A stretch of DNA of 64,000 nt from Trematomus loennbergii (lineage: Eukaryota > Chordata > Actinopteri > Perciformes > Nototheniidae): the NCBI GenBank assembly GCA_012861695.1, contig JAAOOA010000026.1, forward strand, positions 9,456,661 through 9,520,660. Direction: 5' to 3'. The notes under the pieces were generated by a model. It made no database searches, had not been told where the DNA came from, and saw nothing but the letters and a program-made list of their open reading frames with translations. This document shows positions 24,137 through 36,896 of the stretch, piece by piece (the first letter of the stretch is position 1; every line of letters starts with the position of its first letter). The position numbers were made by a program, and so were the translations under genes.

Positions 24137-26700
24137 AATAAACTTGAAGTTCAAAACTTTGCCTGTAAAAATAAGAACATAAGCTCTTGCTGTCACTTCA
24201 TCTGATTTAACGTCTTCTTAGCTTTAAGAGGCTTACATTTCAGTTGGAGAAAAAATGACCTTAATATCTGACTTGAGTATTGCTATACATCCTTTTTTAG
24301 CCGAAAATGACCCTTTCAGGGACCTTAGAACGGAACAGTAATTTGGATATGGATATGAAGTTGCTTTGCAGAAGCTATAAATCAGTCTTATGTTGATTCA
24401 TGATTCTGCTTGGACTGTAAGGGAGACCCGGGAGATCCCCGGCTCGTACCAAACAGGTGTGCGTTATCATTTCCTATTACGAATCATAACCTTGTGTCAA
24501 AACCCTGATGGATTTGAGATGGTTACAGCTTCATGTCCAGCTACTGTTATCCCAGAGGAGAACCAAAAGGACACTCACACATCCTGTCCACTGTCCATTG
24601 AATGAGCATCTGTCCGACCCACAACACCTTCCACTATGACTCTACTTCCTGTCCCACACGTGCAGCTCCGCCACTTCAAACTTTTCATCAAAGCGCTTCC
24701 TCCTGAACATGGAAAAGTCTCAAATAAGAGCGACCATGAGCTATCCGTCCCACATTTACATGGTAACTGGCTGATGTTTTGTCTTATTTACCTAAAGACA
24801 CATTCAATTATTGTAAAATATTGCATTAGACAACATCATGCATAAAACAAAGCTGCAGAGAATGCATGGCAGCTGCAATCCTATTTAACAAACCAAACCA
24901 TTATCAAGAGGTTGCGTTTTTTGGTTTTGTGGCCGTGACCTCTACCCCTTCTAATCCCTTCTTTAGGCAGAGGGCATGATGGGGGATGGCAGAATGGGGA
25001 TAAAGGTGCAGAACCTCGGTCCCTGTTACCAAAAAGCTTTAGAGGAGATTTTCTGCTTGTGAAGCCAAACTTTAATCTCCCAGACGCTTCACACATATGT
25101 TCTCATGAGATAATCCACCTAACTATACTCACCCACCCCCCATAAACAGCTACAGTATATAAACAGACATCACATGGGTGCGGTGTCTGTTTACTCTCAC
25201 GTTCAGTGTAGCTTTAGATATAGTTGTCCTATCTAAAAATACTGTAGATGTGCAGTCACAACCTAAAAAAATGATTTTATGATACACTATAAAAGGTACT
25301 GGATATTTACTGGGAGTTTGGCTTGGTATCATTAAACTGAGTCAGTGTTCATAGTACAGAAGATACCAAGATGGATCCAGTTTTGTTGATCACATTGTGT
25401 GTCCGCATACTTTAGGCTGCATTCTCCAAACAGGATATACTTTTAAATTGCCACATAGGGAAATTCAATTGCTTTCCTCATGGGCAATCATTGTATTTAG
25501 TCTGCACTACTGATCCTTGCAAACATGGGCAGAGGGCAACATTTTGCGGCAAAAAGGAAAAGTCTTATTTGAACTACTATTCTGTCCACACTGCCCTCTC
25601 TTCTTATGTCCTCAAGGAAGCAAGAAGGAGTCCCACAAGAGTATTTTATGAGAAAAATCGACATCTTTGGTCATTGCAATGAACCACTGTGTTGCAACAG
25701 CTTGAATCCTAGTAAAAAACCCACCAACCTAGGGTCAACTGGCAAAACACTTGAACCTGGATGTTGTGTTTAATCAATAGAGGACAAACTACATTTGGGG
25801 AAGGTTTATGATTACCGATAGCCCCGAGGCCGCTTTGGCAGGTCCATTTCATCCAGCAACACCATGCAACATCACCCAACAACAGACTGCACAGGCCAAG
25901 CAAGTATGAGCCCTTTCCTGGTATATTACTTTGTAATGTGAACCTTGCAATCATTGAGATGGAGGATAAAAAGTTTGCAGCCGTGACCATTTTCCAGAGC
26001 TGTGAAATCCTGTCACTGTGTCTGATGAGTCTTAAAGCTCATGGATGTGTGTATCATTCAAACTGGACTTCCTGGATCATATTTCCTCTTCTCAACACTA
26101 GTTGAAGCAACACACCCCACCTAGTGTTTTTTCCCTTTAAACACAGACCCATTTTCAGGTCAAACGTTGCTTGTCAAGCAACATGGACTGAGAGAAATGG
26201 CTGCTCCAAATCGGGGAAAAAAAGAGGGAAAGGCACCTGAACATGAGTGTACTTATTTCCTGAGTCTTGTGAGAGTCTACCATGATGCTCTTGGTACAAG
26301 TACACAACAACTAGCTACAAATACTGCTCTTTTCTGAGTGTATGATTATAGGGGCAAGTCTGGGTCACGTCTTTTCTGCAGACTATAGCCATAAAGCTGT
26401 TCTCCCATTACACCCTCTCTGTCGGAGGCTCAGCACAGCGAGACAGGTGGGGTAGGGAGAGTCCGCTGGGGCGAGGTTGGGTTGAGGTGAAGGGTGGAGT
26501 TGGGGTGAGAAGCCAGCATTGTTTACACATAGCTAAAGGCACAAGAGAGACGATTAGAGTAGACCGAATTAAAAAAATGCATTAATGACAGGCGTCCTCA
26601 GACAAGTGACACACAACATCCTTCCCAGAAATAGAAAAGGCCGCTGTGACGAAGACTCAGAAATGTGGCATTAAGGAAGATGACAAATCTCTATACAAAT
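24137..26700. other. Gene desert, about 2.6 kb
   Basis: No exon or named element recognised. Open frames of 60-93 codons lack splice context or family resemblance. Confidence 0.35.
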
Positions 26701-26715
26701 ACGACATTGTTGCCA

Positions 26716-26872
26716 AGTAGAAAAAGAAGAAACAAAGAAGCACAATCAGAGTCAGAAGAACCACACAAGAAGAAGGAGAGGAACAAGGAGAAACAGAAAA
26801 AGAAGAAAAACCATAAAAAGAAGAAGGAGAGGAACAAGAAGAAGCAGAAGAAGAAGAAGAGGAAAAAGGCCT
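26716..26872 (+). repeat. Polypurine GAA/AAG-rich repeat
   Basis: Strand-asymmetric purine tract with an imperfect tandem unit of about 50 bp (AAGAAGGAGAGGAACAAG repeated). It gives a Lys/Glu-rich 132-codon frame at 26665-27063 that is most likely spurious. Confidence 0.7.
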
Positions 26873-27063
26873 GTGAAGACTCCATTCAGAGACTAAAGGC
26901 AAATGGCAGGGTGAGGCGCTTTAGACGTTGCTGTGGGAATTTGCTCTATTTGAGATGCAAATTCCTCAAAGAGCTGAAAGAGCCGGAGAAACAGGTGTCC
27001 AAGGAAGTGTGCTGCTGCGTGGGTGAGGGAGGGAGGGAGGGCGGGTGTGAGGGTGCTGAATGA

Positions 27064-28400
27064 TAACACAGGCGGCATTGAAGGCCTGCTTGTTCAGTCC
27101 AGTCTGTGTGGCACTTCTTTGCCTGTCTCTTTTTCTTTGTCTAAAAAAAAAGGGATTTCATGTCAGAACAAAAATGGAAAACATGACAGATCTGACGTTT
27201 TCTTTCGTATTGATTTAATGAAGTAATTTGCTATAAAACAGCTCGTAGATATGAGAAGTTGATTTCAATTTAAAAACAGATCAGAAATAAGTTCCTATAG
27301 AATGACAGCAAGATAAGTTACACATTTACTTTTCTTAAATCATAATAGTTGCAATGATTAGTAATAAGAAGCTTCTCGACATTAAAAAATATATTTTTGT
27401 TGAATATTATACAGGTATCCAAACCACATCCTGTATATCCTTCATTTACATCCCAGGTTGAAGCTCGGTGGCGCCATCTACAGGACAGCTGGTTACATGT
27501 GATTTGTATTTTTTATTTTATTAAACCTTTTAAAAATATAAATATAAAAAGGCTTCACAGAACATGGTTGTTAAACAATGCATACTATTAGACAGAGAAT
27601 GAACCCGTAGAATATACTTTCAAAACATCCCACATTTAAAATCAACATACCCACAACCAATTTTCCAGTATAAAACTCTTGACAGCATATAGTTTGATGT
27701 ACATGTACACAGCTGCTAATACATTTTTCCTAGACTGGGAGTTTATAAATTCATTAAGAATAATTTCAAGCAATTTCTTCATTGTCACAGCTCAGATCAA
27801 ATGAGCTCAATAGTAATCAAAGGTGACTCCCTTGACTTTTAATATCATCCATTATCATCAAATATTTTCTATGGTTATTTGAATATGTACACAAAATCCT
27901 GGAGGGTCATACTTCTTAAAAACCAAAGAGAACTAGTCTTTCAACTTTTTTCGTTTGTTAAATCATGCCATTAAAAAATAACAGCTCAAGACTATAATGG
28001 CTTCATTATTATTTTCGTAATTCTTTTAATTCAATTACGTTTTGAACAGTTTTATCAGAAAGAGAACACCATTATTGAACCGGAGATTGGATTCAGACGT
28101 TAGAAAGATTTGAAAAAATCTCCTTCTGCCTTTTTTTCCTTTAAATCCACATCCAATATATTTAAGTCTAAAGGCCCACAACCTTCAAGCATGATTGTAA
28201 AAACAACAGCTCTGTATTATCGTTCTTCAACATGGCATTTCACCAGATCTCTTTCATAACTAAACAAAAACCCTAATACTGAATCACAATATGATTGGAT
28301 AAACTGCTTCAACAACATATATTTAAAAAAATCAGCATTACAAATCTTTGGCTTAGTGGCACTAATTGTCCCTGCACACTTCTTCCTTCATTGTGTCAGT
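27064..28400. other. Intergenic DNA or distal 3' UTR of tbc1d10a
   Basis: AT-rich. A minus-strand AATAAA near 27511 could end a long tbc1d10a 3' UTR, but this is weak. Nothing else recognised. Confidence 0.3.
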
Positions 28401-28412
28401 TTTTGCTCTCAC

Positions 28413-28603
28413 TCAGAGACCTGTGATGGTCACTGCTGTGAGGACCCCTCCAGTGTTCAACATCAGCAAAGACTCCTGGATGCTGCACTGACAGTCAAAT
28501 GTGCGTATTCGTGCACGTCTAGCAAAGCAGGGTAAATAGGAATCTCTGCGTTGGCAACGTAGTGACTAATGTAGGCAAAGAGGAAGGCCATAAAGACAAA
28601 GTG
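28413..28603 (-). other. Candidate unassigned terminal coding exon
   Basis: On the minus strand a good acceptor (TCTTTTCTACAG) is followed at 28603 by 46 codons to a stop at 28463. The peptide is strongly hydrophobic at first (FVFMAFLFAYISHYVANAEI), then IPIYPALLDVHEYAHLTV. A second frame, overlapping its end, reads DCQCSIQESLLMLNTGG and stops at 28413. I do not recognise either. It may be an exon of an unknown gene, an alternative 3' exon of tbc1d10a, or chance sequence in a UTR. No upstream partner exon was found. Confidence 0.25.
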
Positions 28604-29682
28604 CTGTAGAAAAGACCTCATCAATAAAGACAAAATCAGACTTCATTTATAACAAAGGACAGAATCTAAGAGGTAAAATTAGGGAGGTAAGTAGCAGCAG
28701 CAGCTGTTAACAGTGAGTGTACTGTGAACCCCATATGTTCGGTCATATGAAGCTAATAGATTGCAGCAGGAATTAATCCTAATACCCGGAAATTAGTCAG
28801 CATTTTTACATTTCCAGTTCCCTTGTTTTAGTCATGGGTTTTTAAAAGTTTTTTAAGATGCATGATATAAGGTCTGTAGCTAAGACCAGTTAGCATTGGG
28901 GACATTAAATACTAACACTCCAAAGGCAGAGACTCATCTGCTTAAACCGTGGTGGAGTTTGTTACTTTTAGAGATTGCATTTATATTTAAAAGTCATAGT
29001 TGTGTTCATTTTCCTTAGTGAACAAAAGTATCTTACACTTTTGTTTCTGCAATAATCCAAACTCAAATGGACAAATCCCATTGGCTTTGCAGAGTGAACC
29101 AGAGCGATACTAACAAACAAATCTCTGCAGCATTATATAGCTGAATTGCTCAATGTCCCTCACAGCACGAGTTGTCATCCACTGTTCCGCAATTACACAT
29201 TTACGAGTTCAATTTAGTTATAAGTAAGGTAAATAGAAACATGTATAAATGACATGACAGCGAAACGGTGTTGACTTTTAAAGCTCAGTTAAGTTTGCAC
29301 ACGTGCGGTCGAACACAGACATGAGCTTATGGACAATTGTGACAAGGACAAAATGTATGTTGTATACGTTTGTGCAGCTTTATCCTCACGCCAAACCAAA
29401 ATCTCCTCAAAGTTCTCAATTTGTTTCACCTTTCTGTGTAGTTAAAAAATGTGTTATTGCCGTGCAGACAATACCTTGCCGTCAATAATTTAAGTGACTG
29501 CTAGTCTGAGCAATGGCGTTTTTCACAAACCTTGAAAATATAATTATTTTTTCTTGATTGTAAAAATACCCATTTGAATAAAACCTTAGTAAGTCATGAA
29601 AGGTTTTGTCATGTCACTGTGACTCAAGAACGTTTACTTAAAACTGTAAAGGCTGTTGTGAATGGTGATGTTAGTAAACTGG

Positions 29683-29710
29683 GACACTTACCCCGCTACA
29701 GGTAAGTGTC
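29683..29710. repeat. 10 bp inverted repeat over the tbc1d10a stop codon
   Basis: GACACTTACC (29683-29692) and GGTAAGTGTC (29701-29710) are exact reverse complements around 8 bases that contain the tbc1d10a stop codon. Each arm carries a GTAAGT splice-donor-like core on one strand. Confidence 0.85.
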
Positions 29711-32700
29711 ATGCTCGGCGCTGCTCAGACTCTCTTTGGACCCTTGTACAGTCATGTGTTTGAGGAGAGGGGAGGGGTCACTGGGAGAAAGGTAAGGATT
29801 AACCGTCTCCACTGGGGGAAGCGTGGTTTTCTTCTGTTTCCCCTTGTTAGTCTTTGCACTCTCCTTGGCGTCCTGTTCTCTCTCTCCGTCTGTCTGCGTT
29901 GCCAGGGGCGAATGCACGATGATGGTGGGCCTTTGTTTCAGGTCCTGGCGGCTGGGCGGCTCTGCCGTAATGATAGCTTTAGCGCCGTGCATCCTGGGAG
30001 GGGACTTGCAGTGTAGATCTCCATGAGTCTCCTTCCAGCGGCGCAGCTGAGCAAAGTGTTCCTTTTCTATGTCTTTCTCTGACACCCCTAACTCAATTAT
30101 CTGAAACACAAGGAGAGAGCTTTTTTTATGGTTTAAGTATTTCAGCACATTACATACAGGTATTTGTATATCAATGTTACAACAACCACAGGAGGGCAAA
30201 GTCAAAAGGTCAAAACAATCAATTGGATAACAGACAATAACCATGACAGAGTAAACTGTACCTCTTGCACCAGGAAGCCTTCTCGTAGGTACTGTGGCTG
30301 TATGGCTCGGAGCAGCTCCATTGTTTCATACAGACCCTGAGAGGCCTTCAGTTTCTCCTGGGATCCCAACGTGCATTTCAGGAGAACCAGGCCTACCCGA
30401 AAGAGGATCTTTACTCCTGAGAACACATCAGACACAAAGTAAAGTTTCATTTCTATAGCTTAATATCACAAATTTGCCTCAAAGGGCCTTAAAATCTATA
30501 TAGCATTTGACTCCCCTTTCAACAGGGAAGAAGTGGAAGGGACCAAAGAAAGAGAAACTGAAAGGTATCACTCTCCCTAGATGGATAGACATGCAACAGC
30601 ATAACCAACATAATGACATGACAGTATACTACTATAGACAATCCGAATGACAAAATATACACGTTTTCTGATTTCTTTAGAATTAAACTGAATGGGTTTT
30701 TTTTTAAGACTGAAAAGGACATTTAAAGAAGTAACTTTGAGAAACTGGGATGGACGCTTTTCACAATTTTCTCGTGAAAGTAGTTAAAAATCGTGAAAAA
30801 TAATCAGAAATTGCAGCAGTATATTTTGAATCATGCAGATAGAGCAGCGGTCTACATCTATATTTTTTTTAATGGTGATCTATTTCATATATATTCTCAT
30901 ATCACAAACCAAAACAATAGGTAGCATTCTTGTTTTAAACATTTGCATACTTTGAAAGGCGAGTATGCTTTGTTTTATTGCAGGTAAAATTATACAGATG
31001 ATTAATAGTCACATGCACAGGGCCTGGAAACATTCATTATCTTCAAAAGCTCAGGAAGGGTAACCTGTGATGTTGTGGAAAATGTTTTTCATACATAATA
31101 AAATGCCAGTGAAAATAAAGTGTAGTGTCTCACCCTCACAAAGGAACATGTCCCAGACCCGCAGCACAGAGGCCCAGGGCAGAGTCCGAGAGAAGGCGCA
31201 CATGAACCACTCGGTCATGTACAGGACGGGCTCCAGCTTGTGCTTCTTCAGGTGACGGTGGGCCACCGGGGACACTCGCCGCAGCAGAGCGTACAGGATC
31301 TCCCCGTCCAGCTGGATCGCCTCCTGTGGAGGAAACAGGGAACAGCAGTCAGTGGAGGGGAGCTTTCTCTTTGTTATGATTATATCGTCCTAGTAGCCTT
31401 GTCAACACCTCGTGTAGTTAGGTCATTAGCGTATTAGTGTCAAACTGGAGATACACTGGCCAGAGAACTATAACACCACCAGCAGCTACACATTGCATGC
31501 ATTAATAGAAGATACTTTTTAAGGTAGTAGTTCAACTTTTGTTTTACTTCAGGTTAACTCATAAAATAATATAGAGTTCTTATATTCTTGCGATGCAACA
31601 ATATGCAAGAATATTTTCCACTTAATAATAATTATCTTGAGTTCGATAACTTGACCTGAGCCTAAATAATGAGACATCTCCTGGGCAGTATAATTTAAGA
31701 AAAATTATAAAAAATGCAAGGATTCAGGCCTATAATGTGGCATAACGGCAGACTTCAGAAAACAAGTGTTCGTGGGCATCAAATTATGTAAGTGTATTTT
31801 TGCTTGCACTAGGCAAAGGACTCTTTTAAGCTATATTTACAGGGTTCAGATAGATAATAATTTACATGTTTAACAGTGTTAATATGTAATCCTGTTACAG
31901 GTTGCACTCCTATCTTCTCAAGCTCTTCTTAAGATTGAAAGTCCTCTTTACAAAATGATGTGTCAGTAATTCTGTGTGGACTCTTACCTAGCCCTGAGCT
32001 GTAGTATCCAGGAAGGTATTTCTCACAAATCTGAACAAGAGCCCAGAATGCATCCTAGGACAAAGAAAAAGGAAACAAGGGTAAAAAGATATACTATTCA
32101 TATTCAAGTGAAGCACTTTTCAAGATACATTTTACTTTGAACAAAACGGAAAAACTATACATAGAATGAGTGTTAATGTGGTCATTCTTTAAAAGATCTT
32201 TACCCCCTTATTCAATTTATCAGAACACGCCCCAAACATCCTTAGGGAGGTGAGTACCCAGTATTACAAATATATTATCATATGATATCAGAGAAAATGT
32301 TTTTGATTATGTAGTGTGTGTTTACCTCAGCTGGCATATGCATCAGGAGAACAGCAGCGATTGGAGCCTGAGCCTGACAATAACCCTCTTCAGGCCGATG
32401 CAGAGTGTAAGCCTTCAACACACGGAACAAGTCTTGCTGCCTGAATGTATACAAATATATAAAATACATTAATAAAATATGTACAGCTTCAATAACACAA
32501 CATTCAAATTATGAGAGGCTTTTATATAAAAGGCAGCACTTACCCATGACCCCCTCTGGCTTCAAACATTTCATGGAAGGGGAACTGCCGATGGAGGTCC
32601 CTCTCAATAATATCTACCCATTTAGGATCTCCTGGCTGACTGTCCAGTTCCTAAAAAACATTATCAGTTTGTCAGCTTTTGCAACATCATCAACCACCTT

Positions 32701-34529
32701 TTGATAGCAATATTATAAAATAGGCAATCTTGATCTAAATGCCATAGTAAAGTTAAGCATTTAGAAAGTCTCAAGTATACATATCATGAAAACATTTTTC
32801 ATTTTGCAGCGATTTTCAACAAAACACAGTCACATTTTTTACGCCGGTGGTCAGTCAACAATAATCGAATTACCTGGAATTTTCTTTGGTTTTGTTCCCT
32901 TTTAACCTTGCCCCCGGTGAGATATAGCCAGGCCCGGCCACGCAGGGACGGAGGGATCCCCTTCTGACAGCGCTCTTTCACCTGTAATTCAACATACTCA
33001 CAGTTACTCAAAGCCTGCAGAAAGCAAGATAAAAGAAGGGCAGATGAAAGGGACACAGACATTGGAAAACACTCCTGTACTGTATATACTGCAGCGTACA
33101 AAATGCCACTTGCTACGAAATGACGTGCAGGCAATCACCAAACTTTAAAAAACAGGCATACAGTAGAAATGAATACAAGTTTTCTAGCTCAGCCACTGCA
33201 TATTGAACGAACGCCTGCAAAGTGACATTTTTTTATTACAAAGAAAGAAACATGTGAAGTCAGATAATGTACAGTTTATAAAACAGACCTTCTTGTGTTT
33301 TTTGGCCATCCACTTGTCCCAGCTGTTGAGCATTTCCAGCCATTTTGACTCCCGCTGCCTCAGCACATCAGTTGGGATTTCTTCAGCACTGTGCAGATAG
33401 GAGACATTGTGACTGATAAAAGCAAATTATTTCATACAAATGGACTATACAGAGTCACTTCCCTTTATAACAGAGGGAATACTGTCTTTAGAGGAGGTGG
33501 GACTGTGGCTCATCTCTTCCTTGTCCACACAGGAAACCTAACCTCAGACGAAACAGTGGAACACTTGCCATCGGCAGCAAGTACAGGGAAAACAGGAAAC
33601 AGTGGGAGAACTTTCCCCTAGTTCAGCTCCCTACAACCTCCTACATACCGCTTACACCAACATCTCACAACAGCCCAACTGCATGTTCAGAGCTGTCATA
33701 ATTATTGTTGTACCCACACTTAGGCAGAACTAAACGGTTATACACAAGATTGGGACAAATTCCTTTATGTCTCAACATATCAGTGTGTCTATTCAAGCAA
33801 CCACAGAATGGTTTTGTGACAGAGAAAGAGAGATACATATAATGTTTGTTGTTCACCTTTCCCTGGGCTCTATGGATTTGTATTTGCACCAAAAAAGAAA
33901 CTTTCTAAAAATAATAACTTAATATCTCAACAAAAGGTTCAAAATAAAGGGTTTATTTTCTTAAAATGTGGACTTTTTAAAACTTTTAAAAAATCAATTG
34001 CTATCCCATCAATACAATATTTCTCCAAAAAGGACTATTATAAAATAATGAAACACATTCTCAAAAAAAGGTATATTTGTCAAAGTAATGACTAAGAAAA
34101 AGTAAAACTTTCTCAAATGAATGACTGGCAAATTCGTATTATTTTGAGATATGAAATCATTATTTCGAGAAGGTGTATCATTTGAGTAAGAAATATAGTA
34201 AATTACTTCGTTACAGGACCATTTAGTTTCATTACTTCCAAAATGTTCAGTCAAAAAGGAGGAGAAAGCACCTGAATATATGTGTCAGTTTGTGGAGACA
34301 TACACAAACAGTTCACACAGTTTTAACCACATAAGTAGAAGTTTAGCTCCACTTACGATGAGTGCTGCTGGGCTCCTCCGCTGAACCCGTACTTGTCCAC
34401 CTCTTTCTCCCCGGGGACATTGCCGTTTACCTCTGGGTCGGATCCATACGAGCTGCCTTTCCCATTATCTGTCAGCTTCTCTGGGCTGCCCCGCAAGTCA
34501 ACCCCATTGCCCTGCTCTATTTTTGCCAT
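29696..34529 (-). CDS. tbc1d10a: TBC1 domain family member 10A (EPI64, RabGAP)
   Basis: GTPase-activating protein of the EPI64 group, known to act on Rab27A and Rab35 at the cell cortex and microvilli, bound to EBP50 by its C-terminus. Coding exons, minus strand: 34529-34357, 33388-33289, 32981-32874, 32650-32544, 32440-32326, 32054-31988, 31323-31134, 30416-30262, 30100-29696, about 473 codons. The start (MAKIEQGNG) and the [19 protein letters not shown] segment match the family. The TBC domain shows [11 protein letters not shown], the arginine finger in [12 protein letters not shown], the glutamine finger in EGYCQAQAP, and [11 protein letters not shown]. The protein ends DTYL, the EBP50 PDZ ligand. 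Oddity: exon 6 ends one base out of phase with exon 7 at GGGCTAG/GTAAG, so the frame is broken there unless one base is extra. Identity is sure. Confidence 0.92.
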
Positions 34530-35860
34530 TTATTCAACATTTACCTCCAAATGAGCCGCTGGTCTACAGTTTGTTCACATAACTCACCCTAAAAAACAAT
34601 CTTGAAAGCTTGGCTAGCACTTTAAGGCTCTCCATGAAGATAATCGTTGGTTAGCTTACCTGCTGTCACAGCTAGCTACGGTTGCTAGGAAGATTAGCTT
34701 CCTGGCTCTTTCAGCTTGCTAAGGGCTATAAAAAGCCACTTAGCGCTGGAAAGGTAATTTCATGTTAAACAAAACTGTTCGCTTTGTTAACTTTAAGATC
34801 AAACAAACAAATAAATGGTTAAACTATAAAAGAGAACCGCAGCTACTTCGATAAACGCTGAATTGGTACAGTATCTTCTTGCCAACTCCGACGCTAACAT
34901 GCTAGCATCACACAACTGTCAGCTGACACACACCTATTTAAACCAGGATCTCTGCTGTCAGCAGGAATGTAGGTTAGCTGGTGGCTACAGGAAGAGAAAC
35001 TGGAACAGATTAGTAAACAAAACATCCATGGCTTCCTTTAACTCTACACTGCCATCTACTGCTGATAATCATAATCTCAGGTACAGTCTGGTTATTGCAG
35101 GGTTTTATGATAGATTTACTTTGCCTTTATTGGATTTCCCTTTGTTTTGTGATTTCAGGTTTGAGGTACTCAATCACACACAGAAGTATTTCTTATTTAG
35201 AAATGGCATATTTTATTAGATATGCCTGCATTTAAAAGTAGCTCTGTTCAAAATACTGTCACTCATGTAGATTTTCTTAACCAGTGAACCCGTATAAATA
35301 AGAAGATATGAGGAGCAGGAGAGAGGATATGCCCCTGTAATGTATAAGTTGTTACTTTCAAGTATAGGCCTGCTTCAAAATACTTAAGCAGGATTTAGAC
35401 TTTGGCCTCTATTTGTAGGCTCATAAAATAAGATAAGATATTACTGTAATAATCTCAAGGAAAATTCTTGCTTGAAGATGAGAATTTAGTGCTAAAAAAA
35501 CAGAGAAGAAGTATTAATAACACTATTGCCTAAAGAAAAAAGAAGTTATATTGTACCCCTGAAGAATGTAGGCCTATGTTTTATGGGCATGTTTACACTT
35601 ATTCTATTATTCCTATTTTACTTTAACTATTAACTTACATTAAAGTAAATAGAAAGTACATAAAGAAGATGTAACCAAATGTATTAAAACCTTTAACATT
35701 TGCACCAACAGTAGGATGTACCAGAATAGTAGTAATAGAGAACATGGTTATTATTATTATTATATGTACTGGATGCACCTCTGTGAGCAGTACACCAGTA
35801 TAAACAGATGAAAGATGAAACAGCATCATAAAAATACTTGAGCAGATTTAGTATAAATAC
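34530..35860. other. tbc1d10a promoter region and intergenic DNA
   Basis: The DNA just above the tbc1d10a ATG should hold its 5' UTR and promoter. No TATA box is obvious. The 118-codon frame at 34863-35219 lacks family resemblance. The remainder is AT-rich. Confidence 0.35.
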
Positions 35861-35867
35861 TAGATTC

Positions 35868-35873
35868 TTTATT
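35868..35873 (-). terminator. pptc7 poly(A) signal candidate
   Basis: AATAAA on the minus strand. It would give pptc7 a 3' UTR of about 2.4 kb, in keeping with the long 3' UTRs of this gene in vertebrates. No other gene is seen between here and the pptc7 stop. Confidence 0.4.
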
Positions 35874-36870
35874 TAAATATTGTACATATTTAAAACATAT
35901 TTACATAAATTAGACCTGCATTGTTACACTTGAGACATAGGAGTAGCTTTCATACACACCAACATTGCTTGCTGAAAAGAGGACAATCATACCATACAGA
36001 CTGCAGAAGCACCTTTGAGAACAACGTTACAGGAGAGAAAGACGGGGGCAGACTTTCATTTACATCAAACAACGGGCGACATGACCAAGGACAAGACAAG
36101 CTTGCAATGACAGGAAAGGCCTCTTTATTACAGGTCTAGCTATTTGTTAAGGCTGAAACTGTGCTCACCCACGTACTGTTAGCTCTCAGCACTATTACCC
36201 TTCTCACCACCCCTCCTGCATACGAGTTACATCTTTCTTTAAATATAGGTCTATCTTTGAAATAAATACAGGTTCAGAACCTTGACACATCAATTATAAG
36301 CCACCAAGACAACAACGGACAACTGTGTGAATTAACTTTGTTAAATGGTGCCAACAGCTGAGTCAGAAACCATGCAGAAAGAACAATGCAGACAAGCGAA
36401 CAAATAATATTCCAATAATAATTGTGTCCATTATGTGTATGCGTGAAGAAACACCATGTTATCTTTACAGCAGGGCTTACAGAGCAGTGCCATAATCACG
36501 TGTTTGTATATGGCTTTCCTTCTTTGGTTTCATAAACCTGTCTTACACTGTCTAGCAACCGGTCACTTAAATCAAGATTATGATAAAACAACTTTAGGCA
36601 TAGATCAATCATTTATAATATTCCCATTGAACATTTCCACCCATACCAGCACTCAAGATTCAGAGCACAAGGAATTTACAGTATTGCTGTATGATGTTTG
36701 TATCAACAAAAGCGTGCGTGTACTGTATGACATACACAAAGAAAATGTGTCTTTGGTGGCACCCGCTTATAAACTGTAAAGACATTGTCCAAACCACTTG
36801 GGCGAGCTGTTAGACAAAAAGGGACAGACTATGAAAGATAACAGTGTTATCAATGTATTTGATGCAGCAA

Positions 36871-36896
36871 ACACTTTCACACACACACACACACAC
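36871..36896. repeat. CA microsatellite
   Basis: Short CA tract within the inferred pptc7 3' UTR. Confidence 0.85.

Noticed and set aside
26665..27063. Lys/Glu-rich 132-codon frame
   Set aside because: Produced by a polypurine tract; no conserved end or splice signals.
33885..34260. Possible repeat of TTCTCAAAA/ATTATTTCGAG-type words
   Set aside because: Low-complexity AT-rich DNA with no clear ends; could be a degraded fish repeat but not supportable by eye.
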